A stretch of DNA of 64,000 nt from Dromaius novaehollandiae (lineage: Eukaryota > Chordata > Aves > Casuariiformes > Dromaiidae), in the NCBI RefSeq assembly GCF_036370855.1, contig NC_088101.1, positions 35,240,585-35,304,584 of the forward strand. Direction: 5' to 3'. The notes beneath the pieces were generated by a model. The model worked only from the letters and a program-made list of their open reading frames with translations. It searched no databases and had not been told where the DNA came from. Both the position numbers and the translations under genes were made by a program. This document shows positions 12,901 through 24,900 of this stretch, one piece after another (within the stretch, counting starts at the first letter, position 1; each line of letters starts with the position of its first letter).

Positions 12901-15900
12901 TAGGCCACATTGATAGAGACGAGGTACAGGAATGTATTTCCAGTAGATGCATCCCCACGATGGAGAGTTAGAGGAGACTTTTGGATGTCTCAGCACGGGC
13001 CCCCACATTGCACTGCCTACTGAGGGTACAGGGGTCATTTCATGGGAAAGCCCAGAGAACTCCATGGCACTGCCCCAGCACCCCACGAACCACAGAGCTG
13101 AGGGCCCTGCAAACAGCACTGCGAAGGTGGCAAGACCATTCTCAGCCCCAGTGAAAAACACTCCCTCCTCCCCAGGCTGCCATGGTGGAATCATAGCATG
13201 GACAGATTGTCAACCTTCAGCAAGTCTTGCCTTTTTGCAGTACAGCTCTCAGATGACGCATTGCCAGCTTTTATTCAGAAGCTGTCACCACTCCTTTTCA
13301 TGGTGTGACTAGGAAGAAACCCTGAGCCCCCTTTTGACTATTCTTCCTGTACAACATTCAACGGTGTTTGGTCTTTTCTGAACATGTCATACATAACAGT
13401 TTTCCTGACTTCTTCATGGGCATTACAAAGTAATTAATCAGGTTAGAACTTTTTTTCTGTTAATATAAAAACCAGTAGCAGTATAGAAGTATTACTCTCA
13501 GTTGCCGTTCCTTTGAACACAGGTGGAGGTGTGAGAGGTGGTTGTAGACCAGTTACCTCCCTGAAGGGAGTGGAGGAGTGGTGCAGTTAACACTCTGCTT
13601 TCTGAAATGTCCTCCTCTCTCATGTGCTCAGAGAAAAGTTGTTTTTGGGGCGGGGGGGGGGGGGGGGGGGAAGCATTCAGGTACTCCCTGAGAGACATTG
13701 CATCCATACTGCTGACTTCTGCACACAAGGCTGCTGTGAGTGTTACAGACAGTGGCAGGCACCAGAGTGGTGGGAGAACTGCCTGCTCCAACAGAGCATC
13801 ACACAGGAACAAACATATGATGGGAGTTGGTGAGGGATGCCTTGACTCCACAAGGAAGTCCCACTAAAGGATCCTGAGTCAACAACTGACGTGCTATAAT
13901 CCAGTGTGGCGTGGGGTGCAGGTGAGCTCCTCTATGTGTGAATACACCAAGCAGCTCACAACCAGGGCTGGAAACCCCTTCTGAGCTGCACAACTCTTAG
14001 AGCTAACTAATCAAGACCACTCCTCTATTTGGACTGGTAGCAGCATAGCACATATAGCAAAAAAAACATGTCATGTCATCCCATCTCTGCTCATCTGAGG
14101 CCCTAGAGGCACTTGAAGCAGGAAGTTCTTGAGCCATTTGCCATAAGAACTATGAAAAGGAAACAGGGATTCCCAGCTGCAATTACAGCTCTCATGCCCC
14201 AGGGCTTTCATGCTGACATGGAAGAAGGGGCCAAGCAGCCATGCTGGCACATACAGCAGCCCTTTTGCCTCTTCTTCATGGAGCTCCAGAAGAGAGATGC
14301 TTCCAGGGAGCATGTCCTTGCAGCTACATGGAGTGAGGCCGTTGAAGGAAAGATGTGAAAGGAAAATGCTTCAGTAGAAGCCATAGTTCCTGTAGCAATC
14401 AATAAACATTCTCCTAGATGGGCCATGCAATCAGTTTTACTGTCATATAGCTACTCTGGAGCCGCAGGAGAACAGATGTTACTGCTGGCTCTAAAGATGT
14501 TTTGATGCAAAGCTGCATTCAGAGCCCTAATGCTTCAATGTTGTTACACAGAGCCACTGGAAAACAAGTTGGAAAACCTTTACCCTCTCAAAGGGGATCA
14601 AAATTTAAAACTGGGGAAAACGACAGGCTGTCATGAAACAAACCATGATGGACTGCAAGATGTTGGTCACTTACAGGAAATAACTCCTGTCATGCTCAAA
14701 ATAAAATAAAATAAAATAAAAGGATGGTGAGGACACTATGAGCAGTTCTCCACCTTCAGCAAAACCCTGTTCTCCCAGCACAGTGGCAGGCACACACAAC
14801 TTCTGCTGAGAAGCTTCCCCAAGCAAGCTCCTTTAGCTTTCCAATGCAAGAGGCAATGAAAGCCCAGGTTTTCAGGAATCTGTCTTTCTGCTTTATAGGG
14901 GAAATTCCTATGCAAGTCCTCCTCCTCCCTGCTGACAGTATTGCTCTTGCCATATGGCTGCTGCCTCTTTCCCTGTGCCCAGCTTATCCACTCTCCTCTC
15001 CTCCCTTCCTTGCAGATCTGCTCTGGCATACTTTGGCAGCTCTGTTCTCTTTTAAAGGATGATGTTTCCAGCCCCTGCCTGCTTCTGCCTCTTTCTACCA
15101 GCATCCCAGCTCCTCCTTTACATTTTTTTCCCCTCTTCTAAAACTTAATGTACATCTTCCTCTCCTCAGCTCATGCCCTGTCCTTTCTCCAGTTTTCTTA
15201 TTACACAGAACACAAACTCCTTGCTTCTCTCTTGCTGCTAATGCTGCTTCTTTGTGCCTGCTCCTCCCTGCAGGCTGCTTTTGATTGTGAGCAATTCCAT
15301 TCCATCCTCAAAAATCTGCTCCTGCCCCAGGTCTGTTACAGCATTTCCTTCCCACAATTCGCAGACCCTCCTCTTACCCTCCCCTTTCTCTCTTGCTGAC
15401 ACTTGGCTGCTTTGCTCTACCTACTCACTCCTCCCCTGAATCCTTCTCCATGAACAACTAAGGGATCAAATGCTGCCTCTCTTCCCTTTTCAGAACCAGT
15501 AGCACTGGCAAAAGTTATAAGCTCCCAACTTATAGGGAAAGTTTAAGGAGCAGACAACAAAACGCATTGTCACTGAGAGACAAACACTACCGAAGAACAT
15601 ACAAAAGGCTTTCCCAAAGGAAACACCTTGGTTAGAAGTAATCACATCATTTACCACAAAAATTGCTGGTAATCTTTGTGTTGCAAGTCAGGAGTCAGGG
15701 ATATCAAGTCCAGTGCACCAGGCAAAGAGATGAGAGTAACAGAAAAATATTTTTGGTAAATCATTTCACCTTTAACTGTAAAATGCAGCCAGAGATAAAG
15801 TTCTAGAAGGGTAAAAATCATCTCTGAGAATTAATCTTGCATCTATCACCACTTCCTGTGGTTAACCTTCAGTTGGTATCTTGAGTACCTAGCCCTTTTT

Positions 15901-18900
15901 AGGAACCACGCCCGCTACAAAAGCTTGCACTAAGCTAGGAAGGCAGCTGCTGCAAAAAATTGTTTGTTATAGTCCAGATAGAGACTGCAAAGGGCACCTG
16001 CTAACCCACAAAGCATTTGGCATGTGGGCATTGAGCATGTCCCACAAACATCCTCTTCCTGGATTAAGCTTTCCAGATGCACACATTCTTCACTGTGGCA
16101 TGCAGAAAGAATATGACTGAAATGGTGATATAGGATGTGACCGTCTGGGGAAAAGCTGCTGAATTCAGTGGAAAAGCAGGTAGGTCTTACCAGCCACAGT
16201 ACAGATGGCAACACCCTGCCATTTTTAACTTTTTGATTGGTAACTGCCCTCAACACTATCCACAGAGCTTGGAAAACCATGGAAAGAGAACCTATTCATT
16301 ATTTTCTTTAGATACTCTCAATAGGGAGTCCCCAGTCTCAGATACCTCCACAATAGATAGGAAAGTTGTTTCAGACTTGCTAATGGCAAATTGATTAGCT
16401 GCTGACTCATATAAACTAGATGTTGCCAGAAACCAGAGAGAGACACTCTCTTTGTAATGGGAACAGACTCCCAGAATTTTCTTTACTATGGCAGTCACAG
16501 CTCTAGCTTTGAAAGCTGCTCTTCTCATGCAGAAGTCTTGCACCCACAGCTCATGGTGTGATCTCCCTAGTCCATGCTCTTCAGTCATGCTTTGCATCTG
16601 CTGACCACAGCTAGGTTTCCACAAAAAAAAATGGAACCCCGTCCTCAGACCACTGGCAGAAAGAAATGATGTAATGAAGTAACAGTAGCTGACAAGACAC
16701 TTTGAGATGGTTTGCCAGGCTGCAGTATATGAAAGACCAGCCACCACCTTATCCCCTCTTAATCTGTTCAGCAGGCACAGACAGACATGTGTTTGTTGAT
16801 GTAACACTGAGAGTTGCTGTTGAAGCGGAAAAAACCACGACTGCATCCCAGTACAGACTAAGACTTCTTGGTAGGCTCATGCTACACGGCCATCTTAGCG
16901 TGGGTGAAAGCGGCAGGGCTTTCTTTGGTCACATGAGAAATGGATGGGCATAAAGAGTGAACAAAGTGACAGCAACCTGCTTCTTAGGGAGGCCTACAGC
17001 TGAGCTCTCAGCTAGGTCTCTTTGGAAACTCCGCTTCACACCACGTGTGGTGGAAACACGAGGTCCTAACGCTCCCACTGGTACACAGTACCACGGTGAC
17101 GCACACCATGAGGTTGTCACGTTCTCAGACCTTAGTGCACTACACTGTGATCCTTTTCCCAATGCAATACACCACTGGCTAATGTAAATGCAGCTACCAA
17201 GACCAGCCTAAACCCCTTTGGGAATCACTGTCACAGGCATGAAAAATTAATTGAATCTTCACATGAACAGCTCTTAAAACAAAGTTGGCTCTGGCTTATA
17301 CAAGCTGGCATACATCCAACTCATTATCTGATAGTTAATGTAAGATCTGTGTTTCTGACAGACTGGATCACCTTTAGAAACAAACTGTTTTGGTTAGATT
17401 ATGAGTGTTGTGAATTCTCCTTACTTAGCCCAGAGACAAATTCACGGAAGTTGATGAGCAAGTCTCCATTTTCATCAAGAAGCCTGAATAAGCGTGCAGC
17501 TAACACATCTGAATGAGTTCCACATGCCCAAGGAAAGAGGAGAGCAAACATCCCCTTGAACTGCTCAAAATCAATACGGTACTGTTCCAGATAGGGCAGG
17601 CTGGGATCATGCCGGTCAATAGCATTGCTGTTCCCTCCCCAGTAGCAGCTAGTCAGATGTTCTGCCTGAACAGAAGGAAAACGCTGTGAGATTGTTATCA
17701 ACTCTGTAAACAACTCATCATTATCAATGATAAAAAACAACAACAAAAAACCCAGACACATACACAGAGAAAACAACACAAGGCTAACAGATGTACTTCC
17801 ATCTACCTAGCCTTAGCATTTCTGCTAAGTAAAGGCTTGCTGTGGTCACTCGCTCCCTTCTACCCTACCATACACAGCCAAGTCAGGAAGGAGGCTCTCA
17901 TGAAATATTTAATTTCAGATAAGAAAACAGCTGTTTATTTCAAAGGTTTTTTATTAGACTAGTCTCAAGAATATTTTATAAAGTTCTATTTTCTCCATCT
18001 TACTGAAGTCAGTAAAAGCTCTAGAGCTTATTTCAGTGGAATCTACTTCAAATCAATTCAGGTCTTAGCACTAACTGCACAGTGATCTGTCATCCACAGA
18101 GTGGTCTGTCTCACTTTGCCTCACTGATTCCAGGGATGGAGAACCCATGGAAGATTAAAAGAAGGCACTGTAGGATTTGGACAATTGTAAGGCTTGGTAT
18201 TAGAGATGGGAAATTCAAGGGAAAGAAACTCTTACTGGAATAGCCTAGAATCTCGGTTTTGACAGATCAAGAGAAGTCAGTCTCCTGGTTCAGGGCACTG
18301 TGCGTGAGGGTGGCATTTTAACTCCTGACCTTGAAACTTGTGGATCTAATGTTATTTTTGTACAACCAACTTACCAAGATGCATCACTTTGTGACACTAC
18401 ATTTCCGTACAATACAGTATACAGTAAAGCATGAACAACGGCAAAGAACAGCTAGCACGGCATAAAAGTATTAGCTGTCTGAGATAGTAGAATGAAGGTA
18501 TTTCTGCTCTAAATTCCAAAAACATGCCCTTAAGTCATGTAGAGAAACATACACAGGTTCCTAAAGACCTACCAAAAGACTGTCAATATTCACTTTTTCA
18601 TAATAATACTTTTTGTCATAATATTCAATTTTTTCATGGACAAAACATTTAATAAATTATTTTCTGAGGTTTTAAAAAATGGCCTTCAATAATATAGCAG
18701 CTAATTTAAGTTTGTATTAAGATATCTGATAGTAAGTAATTCACAGACTTAACCTGGTCTTTAGAAAACATGTAGTCTCTGTCATTTAAGTGTTTACTTT
18801 TCCTGCAGGCACATGCATTACCTTGAAAAGAGCATATAGTTCCTCCAATTCATCGATAGTAAAAGAAGTCTCTGTCACAATAGTTCGCACCTTTTGAAAC

Positions 18901-21900
18901 ATAACATTAACAATTATTGATTTAAAGTCTGTCTCATTGAAAAGCTAATTTAATTTCAGAAATTGACTCACCTTAATCTTCACAAAGAACATTATTTCAG
19001 TACCTACCACATTGCGCTTTGTAGTATCTTCAAGGGTTTGGATCACTTTCAGCCTTTGTTTGAATCTCATTTGTTCAATCAAATCTGCTCGGATACTTCC
19101 AAATTTCTTAAAGAGAAAAGGAGTACAATATAGTCTGTCTACTAATGTTAAGAATACTTAGTTTGCATTTTATGTATTAAGAAATTAATTCTGTAAGTGT
19201 TCATAGATAGCACATCTCAAAAACTGCTCTTAAGGCATTTTTCTAAGGCATGACTTAGTTACAAAGACTTAAGGAATTTGTCAGTAGCTTACTCCTCCTC
19301 AAATAATATATTTTCATTTCACTTGAAAGCATTTCATTGAGTTATCGATTCTCACATTTCAGGCCATAATCTCAGTAGTTAGAAATTTCTCCCTTGGCAA
19401 ATCTCTATGAGCAGATTGTTTCATAACTCTTTCTGCAGGGTTTATCTCAGCTTTTCCTGCAACATCTCTTACTTGCCACAGAGAGAGAAGATATTTAGAC
19501 TGACTGGGTTTCTAAAGGCTCAGACAGCGTAACAGTCTTTACATTCCTAAGCATGTGAAACCAAGCACTAGGAACGCAATTTACATTAGGAGCAAGATTC
19601 TCAAAACTGCTTAAGTCCTATTTTCAAAAGTTCTATTCACAACGCACGTAACACTTGCAGGTGGCTCCTTAGTATGCTACAGAAGCACCCTAGGGAAAAA
19701 TCTGTTCAGAATAATAGCCCTGGTCCCACATGTACGGGAATGTCTAGTCCATTAAATTTCTTTTTATGAAATATAAGTAGAAGCTCTTATCCTCAAAAAA
19801 ACATCCATAGTACATACTTAAAAATGCACAAAAGGCCAGCATGTGCAGTTATGCCAGACATCATGTATGCTGCATGCAAAACTAAGAGGAGCTGGCAAGA
19901 GGTGTTTTCCTACAGGATTGATCCCCTATATTGCCAGTGCAAGCACATCAACATAAGCAGGTCACAACTTGCTAGCACATTCTTGTGTGGTCAAATTATA
20001 TTAAAGCTGTGATGCTACTCGCACCTTTACTATGTACTTCAAAAGTAACAAGCTGATTTCCTGTACTTGGAATGTTTTTTCAAATGAAAAATTGAAAATC
20101 TTTTGAAAAAATGGAATCTAGATAAACATTCATGAATTTCAGACCTCACAGAAATGAAACACAGTTCAAGAGCAGGTACCTGCAAAGTATGTTAAAAGTG
20201 AACACTGCAGCCCCAATCCCATTTTCAAAAAAGAGGTCTTTTGAGTCTCTGAGGCCGCATCTGTCCCAGTAATCAATCAGGGGCCATTCTATGGTCTGGA
20301 GGCCAAATGACAGTGTATGGTCACATCCATACAATCAAACCCTCTGTGGCATACAGGACAGAAAGGCAACTGCCTACTGGGAATGGTTCCTTGTCCATGC
20401 TAACTTCCAAATCATACAATGAATTGTTTGTAAAGTGCCATTTTTCCTGGGTCAAAACCTATGAGGCCTTTCAAAAGTCTGACCCCTTGGAGTATCAGTA
20501 GTTTACTTAAAATGACTGAGACTCAGACACTGGTACAGATGTAGCTCAAGTGTTTAAGGCCTATGTTTTCCAAAGTAGCCAGCTCCAAAATCAAGGGAGT
20601 TAATGACATAATAACTTTGAACATCTGAGCTTACACTTCACTGAAAGTTAGTGAGCTATGCACAGGCTTTTAACTCTGCAATGATTTTGCATTATTCCAG
20701 CCATTCCTAGTGTACTTAGTATAATATCAGGCTCTGTGGCTTATGACTTGTAGAATTGAATGAAAAGATAAGAGATTTCTTACTGAAAAGTATTTCAGTG
20801 AACACGGAAGTTAATGGCAGGGTAGAATGTATTTGTTATTTACATCCTCATTTCAAGAGGAGAATGTTCCTCTTTCAAAAGTAGAAAGTCACTTCAATAT
20901 TATCACAGAGAGGGGTGCTATTTGCTTAATTGCCAAAACACTCCCCTGAAGCACTTGAGATTGCACTAGAGACTTCCCTCTAAGCATCTTACATGCTTAG
21001 CTCAGATGGATCTGAGCACGATGGAAAGTAGCTCTTCACAGAGCTGGCAAAATACTGTGCTTCTGCCAGTGCTACTCCCCCACTGAGTTCTCAGATTCCC
21101 ACGGGACAGTCTGCAAGAGACAATTTTTTTCCCCCTTCAGGGTGTATGTGTGTGTTGGGGTCACGGTGGTGGTGGACTACTTTATTTCTGACTCCAAGAA
21201 AAAGCATTTTTTTCAGCTATAAGTCTTCCTATTTGTTCCTATAAATGCTAAATGACTAGAAGATGAAGGATAGAGTAGCTTTAACCACTAAAATACTAAA
21301 AATAGCAGAGATATGCTCACTCACTGAAAGCTAGAGATTTCCTGGTATTTTCAGCAAATCTACCATAGTGAATTCCCAGTCATGACTAGACCAATGAACT
21401 GGAGGGTCAGGAATATGTCACTGAATAACAGGTGCATTGATTTTTTTTTTTCCTCTTGATAGTTTACTACTGAATTGTTGTTTTTCAATAACCAAACCAA
21501 GAAAAACAACTCCCCCCAAACTAATTCTCTCTTTGTAACCAACTCTCTCTTTCCTCGCTATTCTTCACTCCCCATGTTATTTGTTTTGCCTAAAATATAA
21601 CCACAGGAAAAGAAAAAATGATACAAGTGATGCAGCTCTAAATTTATCACTGGTGTAGACTCCTGCTCTCCCACTATTATCCTGGAGTACATCTGGTTAT
21701 TTATCTGTACGGAGCTACAAAGTTGCATCCTGTATGAGTCCCAAGAAGGCAGAATAGCTCTGCAGAGTCAGGTTATTCACCTAAAAGCACATAAGCCCAT
21801 GTAAGCTGTCTTCATGATGAAAAAGTCAGAAAAATGCAAAGAAAACAGAATTTCACACTGTTCATCCTTCTCCCCATTCTAACGTGGCTAAGGAGCAAAA

Positions 21901-24900
21901 CTACACATCTAACTTGATTCAGTTTGTCCTCCAGCATGAAAACTACCTACTTTCTTGTTACATGGATACCATGTCATTAAAGCATGGATGGTTTAAGGGC
22001 ATAGGAAGTGAATCTAGAAAAACTGTCATATTCCTTAGTATCAATATACATCTTGACCTAAAATACTAGTTTAGTCTGCATAGCAGTGGAAGGAAATAAA
22101 TAAAGGAGAATTACTCTTTAAAGTTATTCTTCTTTTTATTTCTTAAATTAGCATTTCAGTGTTATCACTATGGATATTTTATTAATGTTTCATTTCTAAA
22201 AAGTAAGGAAAATGAAGCTGCTTTGCAAATTTTTAGTTTTCTTGTAGCCTTTGTTCTGTACTTTACAGATATTATTAACAGTACTTTTCTCTTGAAAATT
22301 TTCAACTTTTGATGATAATATAGATGTTAGTGGCCCACGGTCATAATCAGCACTGCCTGAGGTAACTTAAAAGGAACAAAGTTCCACTGATTTGGCAACG
22401 TCTCTGAAATCCTGTTTATCTCACCAATATTCCAATTCTGAAAAGCATGAAAAAAGCTTAAACCAGATTTAACATTTTTGAACTACAAGTTCAGTCTTTC
22501 ACTTGTAAGCCACTTCTTGGTTGTAGGCTGTTCTCCTTTGATGCTCCATGTTTCTATAGAAAATAAATCCACTGGAATCAAAAGTTTTGGTAAAAACAAA
22601 CAAAAAACCCACACATCTCTGCCTTATGAGATGATTCTGCAATTCTTACTTGTTCTTCCAATTCCAAACAAAACTGAATTAGAGTACCAAATTCTTCTGC
22701 AAAGCAAAACTGGCATGGGTTGGCTAGTTTTTGTTAAGAAATTCCATCCTACCTCATAGGAAGACCTGATTAGTCTGAAGATATCCACCTCAGGATACGG
22801 CTCCACATCATCGCTGAGCAGTGAGTGAAGGTGAGGAATGGGTGGAAGAGTGCTGTCCTTGTTAGTTACGCTGTCCAAGTATCTGCCGAGAAAAAGGAAA
22901 AGAAATGAGACCCAAGATTCATTTCTGTCCTCTCCCTTCTAAGGGCTGACAGAATAAGGGTTACATATAGATTAATTTAATGCAAGAATGAACAAGCCAC
23001 TCTATTAGTGAATTACATGATTTTTGACATTAGTAATTTGTCAAATCCTAATTCTGATTCCAGGGCTAAGGTAGTTCTGTCAATAAACTATCAAGATATA
23101 CCTCAAATCTACCTGTTCACAGTTCATGAGTGGCTCACTGAACAGGCAGTTGTTCTTTCAGGTTATATGAGTATGTTATATGAGGTATGACACCTAGGGC
23201 ACTATGGGAACAAGGGTCAGTGTGCTTCACTCTGTGTAGCCCCCTATCCCACCCACTGCCCAACCTCACTGCAAGGGGCTTTAAGGGTTTGTCTCTCCTG
23301 CCAGTGTAGCTGCAGTAGATCATCGGTCTTCTACCCTGCAGCTGCAGAACACTTAAATCCTCAGCAAGCATTGGGGATTACTTCAGAGGAAAGACAATCA
23401 CAGCTCCCTTTAATCCCAAAGTGTGTGTGTGTGTGTGGGGGGGGGGGGGGTTGGGGAGAGGGGACAAAACTTCAGTAAGGCTATATTCATGAAACTTATT
23501 AGGAAAAAAAATCCAGTTTTAAGCAGCACCTTGAGAACTAAACACTACTACCAAATGTCAGGAAATCAGAGGTTGCACACTGCAATATTAGCTTGTATTA
23601 AATGACTCAACTCAGTCTATCTGCCCCATTTCTATCCCGTTTCACCACCATAAGTCCATTCATTGAAGAGTCTATCTAATTCTACGGAGTTCTGTTTAGT
23701 CCATTCCCAAAAGAATTTCCATTGCGATCAAGTCTTTTTCTTAGCAGCATTTTCTTAGCAGGTAAGAAGTACAGGATAAAGTAACAAAAATTATGTAGTC
23801 AATCAAAACAAGTCCCTATAACCGTCTGAAAGGTTATCTGAAAATCTTGAAAGAAGAAACTATACTTTATTAGTCACTTATTATTTTAAGATAATTATAA
23901 AGAGCACCTTTTATGGGTTAAAAAAAAGGACTATAAGCATCCAGAAGATTTACATCTAGTGTAGTGGTTTAAATTAAATGTTTCAAGGTAGCAGAAAGTA
24001 AGTCAGGAAAGCAAGCAAAATAATAATAAAAAACAAATATTTTATCTTCTATAATATATACCTTCCCAAGACTGTCATGGCTTCTCCATCGTCCTTGCAG
24101 TTAAGCAGCTTGTCTACATTAGCATCCAGGACAGCGAGTGCTAACTGAAATATCACCTTTATTCCTTCACAGAAGAAACAATCCACAACCACAACAGCAC
24201 TCTCAAATGGCATTACACTGAGGAAAAGAGTGAGGAACCAGGACAGAGAAATGGTGGATATTACACCCAAGTCCTGCATGCAGTCATAAAGCTGTGGAAT
24301 ATAATCTCGAGCCAACTCTTCAAAGACACCCTGATCCACCAGCGCTCCTGTTAAAAATAAACAAGGTTGGATGCCCATTCATTTGGGAGCAACTGAACAC
24401 ATCTGCATGTATTTAGGGGGAAAAATATATAAATAAATATAGGAAAAATAATGTTCTACATGATGCTTACACACATTTTTCTCATTTTCAGATAAATAAC
24501 AGATTCTATTCCACTACCGAGCTGTGCACACAAACTAAACTCAACAAGTTCCTTTTTGTTTTAATTACGTACCTTATAAGAGCTAACAGTGTCAGTTTGC
24601 TCTGGGACCTACAGATGTTATGCAATGACTTAGTACTTGCTAGTACTAGCAGAAAAATATTTCTCAGCATTACTTATTGGAGGAGGCCAGGGTGATTGCC
24701 TGACAGGGTTTGGATTTTTTCAAGAGAACCTCGAATTTGTGAAAGTGGCCTGTAGCAGCAGGGAAAGCTGAGTCTGCAGAACACTTACTATTAAGCAAGA
24801 GCAAGGCAAACTTATCTGTGCCATAACATCCATGCGTCTTAAGCATATCAGGAAGAAACATTTCTAGGACTGAATGAATAGTTCAAGCATTTGTGAGCCA

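Larger units (their letters stand above)
11400..17424 (-). other. TBC1D9 intron 16 (6.0 kb)
   Basis: More GC-rich than the other introns between about 12.3 and 17.2 kb. It holds a G19 tract at 13652-13670, an (AAAAT)n repeat at 14697-14721 and a pyrimidine-rich plus-strand stretch at 14920-15480. Many overlapping short open frames reflect this composition and none is convincing. The mixed composition may mark an old insertion that I cannot name. Confidence 0.6.

Noticed and set aside
14736..15439. Cluster of overlapping open frames in intron 16
   Set aside because: Produced by the pyrimidine-rich composition; leucine/serine/proline-rich on one strand, with no domain and no splice-linked partners.
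17040..17110. E-box CCACGTG and a GGTAC/GTACC inverted repeat in intron 16
   Set aside because: Short motifs expected by chance in this length of sequence.
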